Assembly (NCBI GenBank): GCA_024138025.1
Contig: JAMXBD010000366.1
Location: forward strand, 496,001 to 560,000
Origin: Combretum micranthum
Lineage: Eukaryota; Streptophyta; Magnoliopsida; Myrtales; Combretaceae
Length of the DNA: 64,000 bases
Direction: 5' to 3'
Both the position numbers and the translations under genes were made by a program. Of the stretch, positions 24,174-36,413 are shown one piece after another (positions within the stretch are counted from its first letter, which is position 1; every line of letters starts with the position of its first letter). The notes beneath the pieces were generated by a model that did not search any database, had not been told where the DNA came from, and worked only from the letters and a program-made list of their open reading frames with translations.

Positions 24174-25045
24174 TATAAAAATATAAGTCTAATGCTATTG
24201 CTTGTAATACCCATTTGTTTAATTAAGAATCAAGGAGATGAGTCTTACTTCCAAATGACTGCAACCACTCAGTAATTTTTCAAGATCAGATAAACGTAGT
24301 CCTCTCCAGTGATTATCAGTTGCTGAACCCAAGCGAAGAGACCTCCAATAACATCAACATGCATATTAGGAGAAATCACCTCATAACTCATAACGCAATG
24401 ATTAGCCTCATTTGGTAACATGAACCAAATAAAAGATATGGTTTATAAAGAGATAACGAACATGACAACATGAAATCCCTAATTTCATTACCAAAAATAA
24501 AAAACCTTTAATTTCGAAATTTCAAAAAACCCATTCACGATCCATATTCAAGTTTTCTCTTCTTAACACAAAGGATGATAACAGTAGAAATTACGCACAA
24601 TACCATTACAAAAGACAGAAAAAATGGGATCCAATGAACTCACATTGTGTAGAACAAGAAACCCGATTGCTTCAAAAATATCAACTAGAATGCAAAAGCG
24701 CATATAAATAAAAAAAGAATGGGAAAGGATGAGAGTGTTGCTCGCTTGTGTTAGCTAGATCTTATGGGTGCTTCACCGGTGAAAGCCTCTATTGGTGATG
24801 TTGGAATTGGATTAAGGTTTCTCCCATCTTAATTTTTTTATTTTAGGGGAGTGTTGAATGTTGTTCTATTTTCACATAGTTTTAGGTCGGAAGCCTTTTG
24901 TCTTTAATTACCACGTGACTATCACGTGTCTCAATAACGACTATATTGGATGGAACCAAATGGTGCAAAACATAGGTCGGTAAAAAACACAGGTCAGTTA
25001 ATTGCAAAAACACGAAAACACATGTCAGTTAATTGTAATTTACCC
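24174..25045 (-). repeat. Right terminal inverted repeat of the large MULE
   Basis: Reverse complement of 8600-9478, ending ...GTAATTTACCC at 25045. It holds the mirror of the TIR exon, at 24249-24342 on the minus strand, with the same GTAAGA donor. Confidence 0.95.
24249..24342 (-). other. Putative 5' UTR exon of the GRF gene inside the right TIR
   Basis: Inverted copy of 9311-9404. On the minus strand, AG precedes 24342 and the donor GTAAGA begins at 24248. If used, the TIR promoter and first exon are shared in mirror image by both genes. Confidence 0.45.
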
Positions 25046-25054
25046 AATTTCATT
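25046..25054. repeat. 9-bp target-site duplication of the large MULE (right)
   Basis: AATTTCATT, identical to 8591-8599. Confidence 0.95.
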
Positions 25055-25907
25055 TGTGCGAATATATATATGTTGATCGATTGAATTATGTATGAAATTA
25101 TGTTAAGTGTTTAGTTAAATAAAATTGAATAGGTTAGTATAAATTAGAATTGTTTTATATTGTACAGTTTGTTTGTGAGTTAAGCCATGATCTTCAACAA
25201 AACAAAAACCAAACCCAAGCAAATTTCATAGTCAATGAATCTAAGCCCATTTATTCTTTTGAAAATCCTTGAAGCTCAAACACCAAAACCAAGCCCCAGC
25301 CTAAAGCTTTTCTTTCTCTTTGGCTGCTTCAAAAGTCAAAACTGATATTAGATAATAACAAAGCAAATTTTGTCAAATATCATAATTCAAAATAGACTTT
25401 AACAAATGACAATTCCAAATAACAAAGAAAAACACCATAATTTTGCATCTTTATTCTGCAAACAATCCACCCAAGATTCTTCTCAAGACTCCATTCTCAA
25501 GTTAAAAGTTTGACAAGGCAAATGTTTTGCATGTTTATATGATCATTTACTTATTTGGTTTTTTTTTTTTCATGAAGATGAAATCTGTGTTTTAATGTTT
25601 CTTTATTGAGTTGAAAATAATATTGATGAATTGTGTAGATCCATGGAGCTAGATAGATTTCTAAAGTTATAATAGGTAAGCATATGGAAGTAATTGTAAT
25701 TATCATGATAGATGAGTGAGTTGGTGAAGCTCATGTGATGTTTCAATATTGAGAATGAAGTTGTGGCGATTGTTTAATGAAGGGGATGTGGAGTTTATGT
25801 ATGTTTAGTGTTATGAAGTGTATGTGTTGATTTTATGTAGATGATAGAACTAAGAATTTGGTGTTTTAAGTGTTAAAACATATATGCCATGTTTTTTGAA
25901 GCAAAAC

Positions 25908-26275
25908 ACGAGGGAAACATGAGGCTATGTTTTTGGTCGTGTATCTCATCAAACCTTGGAAATAAGGCTACTCAAAGAGAAACACGAGTGGAACATGGGC
26001 GAATGTTTTTTTCCCATGCATCTCACTAAGTTTTGAAAATAAAACTACTTGAAGGACCACGGGTAGAACACAGTGATCAAATCTAACCGTTCTTCTCACA
26101 ATGTGTTTCATGAGTTGAATTTTATAATAGTACGGGTGGAACACATCTCAGGTGTCTCGCCGTGCTTCTTTCTGATTACTTGAGGACATGGAATTGCAAT
26201 AATACATGGCTAGAACACGGCCACTTGCATTGAGTCATGCTTCTCTCTAAATTGTATTTTCAAATAAAACATGTG
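25908..26275 (+). repeat. Tandem repeat of about 70-80 bp in LTR-A2
   Basis: About five degenerate units each begin with a phrase such as 'aacacgagggaaacatg', 'aacacgagtggaacatgg', 'accacgggtagaacac' or 'gtacgggtggaacac'. Unit cores differ strongly from those of the other family-A LTRs. Confidence 0.65.
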
Positions 26276-27223
26276 TTTTGTTTCTAACTGTGTTCTTTTT
26301 TTTTTTTTTATAAAGGAAACATGGGTAAGTGCATGACCATGTACCTGTCTTGGCTTCCTCTAAAAAAAAGAAACAAATAATTAATTAATTAAATTAAGAA
26401 TAATGGAATGTATTATATTGATGTGTGTATATAAATCCTAAATTATGTTTTAATATGAGCTTTTTATTTAGGTATTGTTTTGAATAAAGAGCTGTTTGTG
26501 ATTTAATAATATTGTTTTGAACTGTATTTCTCTTATAGATTCTTCTTCTCCATTGCATGCACATACTGGTTTTATATCAGACATTTCAGGTACGCAATAA
26601 CTTGGTTATTGGTTGATAAGATAAACATATCTAAATCAACTTTAACCAAATATGGCTTAAAATAGTTTGAATTGTTTGTGCAAGTGCCGTTGAATTCGGT
26701 TTAGGGTGCAGCAACCCTATTAACAATGTTGACATGATAGTTAGGCACTTAAGCTACCCTTGTCATGATGCAATGACACTTTATAAGTGGCTCAGTAGGT
26801 AGTTAATTGGAGTAACGGTATTGGTATAACGTTTACTTATTCTTAAAGAAAGTAATATGATTTAGTTCATATTTATAGGATTTGGTTGAACTAAGTGATA
26901 TTATGGATTAAGTTAAGTAAAGATGAAAAATGACTGTGAACCCTAGATGGAACTATTTTCCTTTTCAGCTAGATATATGAGATATAGGTATTCAAGCTGC
27001 CTATATCAACCCTATGAGTAGTTGTTGGTACTCAAGACACTCAGCTTCCTAATGGCATATTTTTGGAGTTTGAATACTCCTATGTTGATTTGATACACTT
27101 AATTAAATATTAATAATTTAATGATTGATACATTGCATTAGACTAGGATCGTATGTCACTTTGTATTTGCTTGTGTTACTTGTGTGATGGGCCTATGGCT
27201 TACGTTTTCCAATTATACGTATT

Positions 27224-27298
27224 GATGAAGATGAGTTTTATGACCAGTTGGGTTATGCGACAGATTTCGAGGATTTTTCGGATGAATGGGATGATTGA
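27224..27298 (+). CDS. Conserved acidic C-terminal exon in LTR-A2
   Basis: The frame reads DEDEFYDQLGYATDFEDF followed by SDEWDD and a stop. It aligns with the tails in LTR-A3 (33880-33954) and LTR-A4 (61448-61525). The shared core is Gly-Tyr-(Gly/Ala)-Thr, two residues, Glu-(Asp/Lys)-Phe, then (Leu/Ser)-Asp. Codons differ between copies mostly at third positions. The acceptor AG expected before the exon is not obvious here, so this copy may be inactive. No known family recognised. Confidence 0.45.
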   Translation, partial: DEDEFYDQLGYATDFEDFSDEWDD

Positions 27299-27510
27299 TC
27301 CTTATCTTGGAGATGATGTTTTGTAATAGAATAGTAAATATGTTTTCGTAAAATGATGTAACTTTTATTAAATATCTTGCAAACTTGTATGTATTTTATT
27401 TCGTTAAGGCTTAATCACAAGCCCTTGGTTTGTAATATATGTCTTAAGTCTTTTAATATGTTTTAAAAAGATAACAAATCTTTGTAATAATATATATTAC
27501 ACTTCATAAG

Positions 27511-28850
27511 TGTCAAAAAAACTTTATTTCGAGTACTCATTGGATATGACTTTTGTATGGATTTTATGTGAATTTGTTAAGAAAAGAATACTTAAGTGCT
27601 TAAATTTGATTTTAGGGTTTAAAGAAGATATTTGAAAGATTTAAGGATGATATGTGAAAAAATGAGACAAGATTTAGCAAAGTATAAAAAAAAGGGTGAT
27701 TTTTACATGTGCACAACCTTCAACATGGCCATGCAGACACTAGTGCTGGAGTGCAAAAAGTGCTAGAATCTATCATAAAGTGTGCCTTGATTGCTGCCCA
27801 AGCTGTGCAAAGGGTAGTGCTAAAGAAAAAAATGCGACCAGAGAAGAAAAAAGAAGAAATTCCAGTTTGCACAACCCCAAGCACGGTCGTGTAGAATGTT
27901 GTGCAAACTACGCCTATTTCTAAAACTGTAAATACTTGCTTTATTTCGTATTTTAGGGATATATTATCATTCTTAGACATTCTAAAAACCCTAGGAGAGA
28001 AAAACTATGCGCTTCAAATAGGAGAAGTGCTTGAGCTTCATCATAAATCACAAGACGTCAAGAAGGGTTTATTGTTATATCATGTTTATTGATTACTTCT
28101 CTATGGAGGAGTAAATCTTTATGCCCTAAATCTTGTAAAACCCTAGACCCATATGATTTGAATTACTTTTGATTAATGAAAAGGTTATGCCTTTGTATCT
28201 ATTTATATGTTTTAATTGTCATGTGATTGATTTATGCGCAAAATTGATTACATGTATGATTCATATTAGATAGAAAGAGGTTTCATCCAATAAGATAGAT
28301 CCTCATGAATAAAGAGATTACATGTTTCATCTAGAGGCAGGGAAACTTTGGTTTTTTGCATAAACATTTCATCTTTGTTTAGGAATCCTGATCTTTAATA
28401 CATTTTATGTGGCATTAGTGAGTGAGAGGTCTCCACTATCTCATATAGGGTTAGGAATTGATTAATTCGATAGAGTAATTGATTTAATTACGTGATTCTG
28501 TAGTGCAAAGTGTAAACAACTTATTAATCAATATTTTATTATAAGAAATTAGGGTTTAGGGTGGATCAAGATGAAGGATAGGTCTTGTGATTGAATACAT
28601 CCTTTGAAAGCCCTCATATTTAACTATTAAGGCTACTAGTTAGATAAGTAAAAGTTATAATATCATCTCAATTATTAAGTTAAATATTAGAGAAACAATA
28701 ATACTAGTAATTGATATCCAAATCCTAAAGGAAGACACTCATAATAATTTTATTCTGTAATCGATAGTTGCGTTGCCTTAAAGCTTGTCGTAAGATTTCT
28801 ATTGGATTTTATTATTTATAATTTGATATGACTGATACGTCCTTATCAAT
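27511..28850 (+). mobile_element. LTR-B1: solo LTR of a second family, ends approximate
   Basis: The segment is the reverse-complement relative of 48551-49859. Shared landmarks are 'aagaatacttaa'-like text near 27585, a block rich in catggccatg (27705-27900), 'gagcttcatcataaatcacaag', 'tctatggaggagtaaatc', 'tagtgagtgagaggtctccac' and 'gggtggatcaagatgaagg'. The end is near '...gatatgactgatac'. It carries no protein-coding frame. It abuts LTR-A2, which it probably truncated. Confidence 0.65.
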
Positions 28851-30973
28851 ACTGCTCCTAATGAGTAGTTTTTGAAATTGTTCTTATGGAATATTTAGTA
28901 CCTTTTTAAAAACAACTTTACATGTAATACTTCAAGATTACAGGTGGCTGGGACTGAATACGCTTAGTTTTAAAGATAAGGCATGATGTTCTTCACATTC
29001 TTAGCCCTAGAATCATGGTTGCCCTCTAGTGATACACTCAAGACATATTCTAACTCTCCTTTAGTATTTGATTTTCTTTTTCTAAGTGTAGAAGTCCAAA
29101 AAATCTTGAGTGGGTGATACACATCACGTAGATGTACACATGTGGTGTAACTCCCAATACTATTATAATATATGAACAATGTAGTGGATAGTTTTCAAAA
29201 TAACCACTACCCATATACCCCATGTTTGGAAATCATTGGAAATTACACACCCCACTGAATCTTTTCTCACCAATGTGTGGTTGATGAGTCATCAACTGGT
29301 GACACGACATCGGACGATGGTGTTTCACTTGTAATCGCAATTCTAGGAGTCCTTTTTTTCCTAGGTCCATTGTTGAAACAACGAGCCGCGGTGGCATAAG
29401 TAGTGAAGAGATTAATTTCGTTGTTTTGGTAATTGAAGTGATGGATGGTCTGTAGCTTCCACAAGAAGCCACAACCCGTTAACCATGATCTGTTTCAAGT
29501 TTTTCTCTATATTAATAAGTGCATATTAATAAATGTGAACGTGAAAATCAGAGATCTTCCTGAAGCAAATGAAAAATGAGCAAACGATATGACGTTAAAA
29601 ATACCCGGAAACAAATAACAAAAAAAAAAAAAAAAAGTGTTGCTGTCCTTATGATTGCACTTATTGAATCAGAGTTAAAAAAGGAAATTAATGATGAATG
29701 TATGTGTTTTGTTTAAGAATCACTAGGCTTGTATTTTATTATATTATATTGAGAGATATAATTTTGGAAACAAAGATTTAATTTTGCTGGACCTTATTTC
29801 AATGTATCTTGCTAAAATGATTATGGCATTAACAGACATCTGCTTTTGTTTATTAATAAAAATAAAAAGAAAGATTTGAACAGTTTTGCAAATTTCTCTG
29901 TTGACCCCGATTAAATGGATAGTGTGTGTCCGTGCTTGAGTGGGATTTTTCGACCATCTTTCAAAATTCTCATTTTGCATTATGTAGTAAGAAGTACTTT
30001 ATAAAATAAATATTTAGTTTACGTGAAATTTTAATCACTATTAGAAAGTTAGTATTTAAAAAAAAAGTTCTACAATAAAAAATTATCAAGAAAAGATTTA
30101 TTTTTATGAATAAAATCAATGATGATAATTTCTAAGTTTACATTTTAAAAATTATTTCTAAACAACAGTTTTCTTGTAATGAATTAGACATTAAACATAA
30201 ATGTAATAGCTAACAAAATTTCGAAATCCAATTTTAAAATACTTTCATGAATTTTCTTATTTAAAAAAAGAAAAAGAAAAGACAGGGGACAAATAAGCAG
30301 TCTTCCGTCTGTAGTTTCATGGAAACTTTCTGTGGCAGAAAGTAGTTTAAAAAATAATAATAAAGGAAGAAACACGAGGCAGTTCAAATTAGATCATTGG
30401 CTCATCTACACAGATATTATTCTTCAATAAAGAAAGATTCTCGTGACAAATTCATTTTTGTTTTATATATCTCGTCCCATCTGAAAGACACGTTTTTAAT
30501 TCGTCGGTTTCTGTTTTTGTTTACGTATAAAATATAATATGGGAAGTACAAACGACTCAACGAACCGTCCTTTGACGTCGGCGCAGTTAAGGTTCGTACA
30601 TTGTCAAAGGTATATTAATTCTCATTCTTGATCCGAGATGCGACTCAATCTAGAATCCACTCAATTGGGTTGGTTATATATATAGTGAAAGTCCACGAAA
30701 TCCATGTGAACACCATTAAAAATAAGTCTAGGATAAGAGTAATCTAAGGAATGTAATGAAAAAAAAATGAACCGTCCAAAAGGCATCACACGTGAGTAGA
30801 GCAAATCTAGGTTGGATAGGATACAAAACCTTACCATGTTTTATTTTATAAGATACAAGGTGCTAAATCTTATACCCATAAAATACCATATACCGCTTTG
30901 TACCCATTCTATACTAGACTCCAATTTGATTTTACATCACTTAAGCTTATTCAAGCTCGTGAATTTGTATAAG
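28851..30973. other. Low-information DNA between LTR-B1 and the MITE
   Basis: AT-rich DNA in which I recognise no gene. Two overlapping minus-strand frames at 29233-29472 have protein-like composition (one reads NNGPRKKRTPRIAITSETPS) and could be the remnant of a host exon, but they match nothing I know. A run of A residues lies near 29620-29637. A region near 30560-30600 (tgacgtcggcgcagttaagg) is briefly GC-richer. Confidence 0.4.
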
Positions 30974-31455
30974 TAGGGTTGCAAACAAAAAAGCAAAATT
31001 TAGGCTTTACTTGTTTAAAAATTCAAGCTTTATGCGAGTTTTATATCGAACATGAAATTTAAGCTTGAGCAAAACCATTTGGTCAAACGAGCTTTATTTT
31101 GAACCTGAGCTTAGCTTGTTTACAAATCAAGTTTAAAATTTTGAACCTGATCTAAGCTTGTTTACAAATCAAGTTTAAACCAAGCCAAGTTCAAGTAGCT
31201 CACTAGGTCCTAAAGATAAATAAAATCCAAGGAGTTGACTATACATAGTGAGTAAATATATAGATAAATGAGTTGATAATAAATAACTATCAAGTTTTGT
31301 ATATATATGATAATATATAACTAACAAGCATGCTTACGAGCCGACTTGTGATCCTTAGTGGAAGCTCAAGCCCAAGATGAGCTAAAATTGAGTAGTTCAC
31401 TAGCATCTTGACTAATTTATAACACTATATATAAGCTCACTCATTTGTAGTCCTA
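30974..31455. mobile_element. hAT-like MITE, 0.48 kb
   Basis: The left end is TAGGGTTGCAAACAAAA and the right end is TTTGTAGTCCTA, imperfect inverted termini of the 'TAGGG.TGCAAA' type found in plant hAT elements and at 54780-57935. The interior repeats 'aagcttgagc', 'aaatcaagttta' and 'gcttgttt'. No 8-bp target-site duplication is convincing, so the call is tentative. Confidence 0.5.
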
Positions 31456-31594
31456 TAAATATGAAATGACCTAATTCGATTAATAATTTAATTTTCATGT
31501 GGATATATTCTTAATTTTAAACATCAAGTTTGAAAGTGTTTGATTGATGAGATGAATATGTAGAAATAGAATTTAATATGTTATAATATATATA

Positions 31595-34356
31595 TGTTCT
31601 TGTTAGTATAAATATATGTGTAGAGTATAATTGGTGTTAGTATGTATAATAAATTAATATTGTGTTGGTTAATGTAAATTAGTGGTTAAATGTGTATGTG
31701 TAGTGTTGGATTTTGTTAATTAAAGCTTAGAGTTGAGTTAACATATAGCAGAAATTTTGTCAAATTCCAAGCCCATACTTGAGCCAATTTTCAGCCCAAA
31801 ATAAGCCCAATTTATGCCAAATAACACCCAACCCATGGCAGCTCCCAAAAATCAATATTTTTTATAAGTACAAGCCATATTTTGATAAAAAACACACTTT
31901 TCAAATAGCAGCAAAAATCCATCCAAAAATCACATTTCTTTTCTTTCTTTTGCTCTTCTTCTTTCTTCAAGCAATACACTCCAAACTCTTAGCAAGAACA
32001 AGCTCTTAAATTCAAATATTTTCTCCAAGCCAAAGCTTCTTCATGTAAGTTAATGCAAATTTATAAGTTCTTTGTTTATTCTTTCTTTTTGTATGGATAT
32101 AGAGTTCATGTTAGTATGAGTTTTAATATCACATATGAGTTGATTGGTTTTATATGTTAGTTAATGATGGGTTGTGTCTTGATGTTATTAGAACTTGTTA
32201 TATGTGTTTTAGAAGTAGTAAGAAGTATTGGAAAGCTTGAAGTGTATTTTGAGTAGGTGGAATCTATGTGGATGGAGGAATGCATGAAATTGTTAGAAGT
32301 GGAATTTGAAGTGATATTTATCTTGTTTGATGAGTTGGAAGTGAATGGATAATGTTAAGTTCATACACCAAGTAGGAAGCTTACTATGTGTTTTCAAGAG
32401 AGTTTTGAATGTGTAAAGGTTTATAAAGGAATCATGGAAAATGAGTGTTTGCTGTCAAAAAGATTTTTTCAAATCAGCACTACCTTGTACAGGGTGTGTA
32501 CGAGCTTATGCTGATCAAAATAAGCTCTTGGATCACTTTTTTAACCTTTTCCCTACCTTGTGCACGGGCATGTAGGTGATTGTGTAGATCATAAAACCTT
32601 GAAAATTGCTATTGGGTCAGTTTTTAATGCCCTACACTACCCGAGCAGGCCATATACTAGGTAGTGTACTTTCTCCTATTTCGCAACTTAATCGTATTTT
32701 AGCCTTAATTTTTTTCATTCAACCTCCGATTGAGATTATTCAAGTTGTGTTGGAAAGCTTAAAAAGAGATCTACAACTTTTATGTTTTGAGTTTTTACAA
32801 ATTTCAAATTTATCAATGCTTAAATTTCACTTCTTTCCAGCTCATATATTTTCCAAACAAAGTTTAAAAACTCGTTTTTGCATGTTAAGTGTGTGTTTGC
32901 TTAGGAAATGCATCTTTTTGGACTAAAATGAGATAGATTAATGATATTTAATGTGTGATGATGATTTTGTGAGCTTATATGATCTTGATAAATGCATAAA
33001 TAATATGTTATGACCTTGTGTTATATTTATTTAAAATTCCATGAGTACTAGACTTAGATTTAGTTATGTTTTATGCATAAAACTAAATAGAAATTTTAAT
33101 TGAGTTGATTTTTCTTGTAACAGTGATAGATACTCCTTTGAGTTCTTCCACTGATTCTCTTATGAGTACTTCTATTGATTCTCTTCATCACATAGGTACG
33201 CAGTGGCTTACTTGAATGTTTTTTAGGATAAGCATACTTTAAATTGACTTAAATTCAAGACGACTTAACTTTTGTGTGAATTGATTGTGTTTTTTGCCTT
33301 TAAATCCTGTCCGAGAAGTGGCAAATATGTCATGATGCAATGACATGTTAGAATAGATGCTTAGGTCATTTATCATGATGCAATGACTTCATACCATGAT
33401 GCAATGGTACACCATGATGCAATGGTGACTTCTTTTTAAATGGCTCTGGGGGTAATCGATAAGAAATGTAGTAAGGTGTAACATTTACTCATCTTAAGAG
33501 GAAATAATATAATTTTATTTAATGTTTATGGGATCATGTGAATTATTTTATATTATGGATTAAGTTAAGTAAAGTTGAGTAACGGCTATGAACCTTAAAC
33601 AAGATTATTTTTTCTTTGTAAAGCTATCTAGAAGATATAGGTATTCGGACTACCTATATCAACCCTCTGAGCGTCGAGAGCGTTACTCAGGACCCCAGAT
33701 TTCCCTAGATTGTCTCGAAGTTTGAGTACTCCAATGTTGATTTGTTTAATAAATATTAAAAAAAGATAAAATGAGATATTAAGTTTTTGCATTGCATTAA
33801 TTTAAGTTTGCCTGCCATTTTGTCTTTGGTTTTTTTTCTGCGTACGGGGCCTTTGGTTTACTATTATTTCTTTTCAAGTGATGATGATGACTGTCATGAT
33901 GATTTGGGATATGGGACAACTTGGGAAAAATTCTTGGACGAATGGGACAAGTAGGATTCCGAGTGGCAAGTGGTTTAAAAAGAAGTTTTTTGTAGAAAAG
34001 ATGTTTTGGAAACTTAAATGTATTTTGTATAGAAGGCTTGTTAGTTTAAGCCTTGGTTGTATAAATAGATTCTAAAATTTGTTTTCTTATGAGGTTAACA
34101 AGATGAATCCTTTTTGTTGTGTCATAGATGGCCACAAGCTTTTTTAATCTTTTGTTTTAATGTAAATATGTATAGATTGCTCATGTGAGTAATCTTTGTC
34201 TTAAAAGTTTTTTTTTTTTAAATGAAGGCATAGTGGTATTGAACAAACAATCAACATAAACAAGTACTTACAACCTTACATATAATATGAAAATATTATA
34301 TGTGATTGGGGACTTAACTTGTTTAATTTTAGGATTAAATAGGTTGGGTCTTTACA
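31595..34356 (+). mobile_element. LTR-A3: complete 2.76-kb solo LTR of family A
   Basis: It begins TGTTCTTGTTAG and ends GGGTCTTTACA. Five-base flanks are ATATA at 31590-31594 and 34357-34361. Internal landmarks are a leader exon ending 'cttcttcat|gtaagt' (32046), a low-CG remnant of the variable block (32480-32640), an exon flanked by 'aacag' and 'catag|gtacgc' (33124-33192), the 'gatataggtattcgg' block (33635), and the acidic tail exon (33880-33954). No internal region lies on either side, so it is a solo LTR. Because ATATA is low-complexity, the duplication alone is weak evidence; alignment of both ends with LTR-A4 supports it. Confidence 0.75.
33880..33954 (+). CDS. Conserved acidic C-terminal exon in LTR-A3
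   Basis: The frame reads DDDDCHDDLGYGTTWEKF followed by LDEWDK and a stop. A pyrimidine tract and 'tcaag' acceptor precede it. Splicing from the donor at 33193 would put this segment one base out of frame with the VIDTPLSSS-type upstream exon (33124-33192), unlike LTR-A4, so this copy may be frameshifted. Confidence 0.45.
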   Translation, partial: DDDDCHDDLGYGTTWEKFLDEWDK

Positions 34357-35406
34357 ATATAAGCTTGTCCTTGAGTAATTTTTTTTTTTTTTTTGGTGGT
34401 AGTCTCAAACTTAATCAAGCTAGCAAGTTTGTTCAGCTAAATATCATAAAGTTTAAATTTGACTTAATAAACTATTTAAGTAGTTAAAACTCAAACTTGA
34501 CTTAATTATGACGGGCTTGGATTTTGATAAATATTAAGTTGAATTCAAATAAGTTGCTAGTAAGATTTGTTAATATAGATTTAGCCACTAGAAGCGAAAA
34601 TCATTTTTCCATTCCAAGATTTATCATCCAAAGAATTCAAATATTTAGAACAGTATCCTAATACAGTATTTGGTATAGGAAAATTAGAAGGGAATGATTA
34701 GGGAGGGAAGGCAATAACAGGGATTAAATTTCATCATCTTATTTGTTTTGAAAGGGAATGATAAGGGAAGGGAGTTTTGATGTAATATTTTCCCTAGGTC
34801 CTATTATTTTTTAGTCCCCTTCAAAATGGAGAGAATTAAGAGGGAAAGGAAAAAAAAAAGTAAATTACTCTTATACCTTTCTTTTCAAATTACTTATTAA
34901 CTTTTAAGGATATACAAGTAATTTACTATTATATTCCATCCGCTTTATTTCAGTTGACATTCGAATATGCTTAGCTCGAACTATTTGACCAGTTTATGAA
35001 ATCAAGTGCTATCTTTATGAATTTAGGTGATTACCTTAACATTATGATATTACTTAGCCTATAAGCCTAATCAAACCTAAGTTGAGTTTCATATAAGTTA
35101 AGTCTGATATCGAAATTTATAGATCATATTATTTTAATATGAAAACAGAAATTCAATAAAACGCAAATTTAAGTTTAGGGCTTATTTGAATTATCAAATT
35201 CTATCTATATTGGATCTGTATCAATTCATTATCGATTTGGTTTGATCTGTTTATGAGTAAAACTATTGATTTTTCATCAATATCATATTTATATCGGTTC
35301 AATATCTGTGTAGTATCTGTTCGGTATTTAGTCGAGCTTGAACTCAAACGGTGAATTTAAAACTATACCTTATCAATCAATTTGTATTCTAACTACCACG
35401 TGCATA
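34357..35406. other. AT-rich DNA, no gene recognised
   Basis: I see no coding frame or element termini that I can defend. A purine-rich segment at 34690-34860 (gggaatgataagggaaggg) hints at an old MITE, but I found no matching inverted ends. Confidence 0.5.
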
Positions 35407-35961
35407 TAGAGATGCAACTGGGGCGGGTTCGGGATGGGTTTTTTGAAACCCAAACCTGACCTGAGTCCTTAATGGGTATCCTAGAACCCGAGAAAACCCC
35501 TATCGGGTTTTTTCGTCATTCCTAAAACCCGACCCACTAGGATTTAAGAAACCCATAACCCGACCCGACTTGACCCGATTCCAAGATTTTTATTTATTTT
35601 TTTTAAATACAAAAGAAAGAATTTTGGTTTAAGTTATTAATGATACAAACACTTTTATTGAAAGATTGAATTTTAGACAATAATATCGTATAAAATGATG
35701 CAAACACTTCATTTCCACTTACTTTCACATACATATAATATAAATGGGATTCTTGCTTTAATAACTTAATATTTTTAATTTTTTAATATTTTGAATTTAT
35801 GTCTGGTTGGGTTTTCCCAACAGGTTATATAATAAACCCAAAACCCGACCCAATAACTTATCGGGTTTTTTTTTAATCCCAAAACCCTATAGGGTTTGAC
35901 CCTATAGGATTTTTAACGGGTTGGGCGATCGGGTACCCTACCCGCCCCGCTTGCATCCCTA
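35407..35961. mobile_element. hAT-like MITE, 0.56 kb
   Basis: Inverted ends are TAGAGATGCAACTGGGGCGG and the complement of CCGCCCCGCTTGCATCCCTA, matching at most positions. Sub-terminal copies of 'acccga' and 'cgggtt' occur in opposite orientations, so the whole unit can fold back. No matching 8-bp flanks were found; they may have decayed. Confidence 0.65.
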
Positions 35962-36141
35962 ATTCTCAAAGAGTCGAGTAAAAAAAATAAAACAATTGCC
36001 ACTTAATTAATTTATTTGATGATATGGAATGCCATACAATTAAAAATAAGGAGGAGTCGCCCTATACTCTATATCAAATCCAAAATAATTTAATAAATTA
36101 AATTCTCATGTTGAGCAAATCAATTTTCAAGCATTATTTAA

Positions 36142-36413
36142 GAAATTAATTTCATTGACAGTACCTAAATTTTCTCAATATAACAGTTTCATACCAAAAA
36201 AACATTTTAGCTTGCAAAAATACCTAAGCATTTTAAAATTTGCACCGGCGGTCATTTTCATCAGACTCCAGCCATAACTTCGACGCCTTGTTAACATGAT
36301 AGAGTATTTATATTAGAAAATTAATTTTTTAATATCTAAGTTGGCATATTTATTTATTTATTTATTTTTACTTCTCTTTCTCTTCCCTATCTCTCCTTTA
36401 TCTCTCTCTCATA
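36142..36413 (+). repeat. Left inverted repeat of the 36.1-42.5 kb element
   Basis: Pairs with 42195-42464. Both copies carry the phrase 'agagtatttatatta' just inside the conserved block. Confidence 0.8.

Larger units (their letters stand above)
8600..25045 (+). mobile_element. 16.4-kb Mutator-like element with long TIRs and two convergent genes
   Basis: The element is bounded by long inverted repeats (8600-9478 and 24174-25045) and a perfect 9-bp target-site duplication. It carries a mudrA-type transposase pseudogene on the plus strand (10179-20168) and a GRF zinc-finger gene on the minus strand (22340-22761). The body was later expanded by two LTR insertions of 1.8 and 5.0 kb inside the transposase gene, so the element was about 9.6 kb before them. 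The transposase is broken, so this copy should be non-autonomous now. It could still move in trans if the TIRs are recognised. Boundaries are read directly from the sequence. Confidence 0.95.
25071..27510 (+). mobile_element. LTR-A2: long LTR of family A, 3' end missing
   Basis: It starts TGTTGATCG after an AT-rich tract, like LTR-A3 and A4. Conserved blocks are 'tcaggtacgcaataac' (26588), 'gagatataggtattcaagct' (about 26979) and 'gatgggcctatggct' (27186), then the acidic exon tail (27224-27298). A tandem block with a period of about 70-80 bp (25908-26275; 'acacgagtggaacatgg') takes the place of the GC-rich block of LTR-A4. The usual GGGTCTTTACA-like end is absent; the sequence passes into LTR-B1 near 27511. 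Confidence 0.7.

Noticed and set aside
29233..29472. Two overlapping minus-strand frames with Lys/Arg/Ser-rich text, considered as a host gene
   Set aside because: No recognisable family, no supporting splice structure, and two frames compete over the same bases; kept only as a note in the region description.
34690..34905. Possible Harbinger-type MITE with gggaatgataagggaag words
   Set aside because: No inverted ends or 3-bp target duplication could be found.
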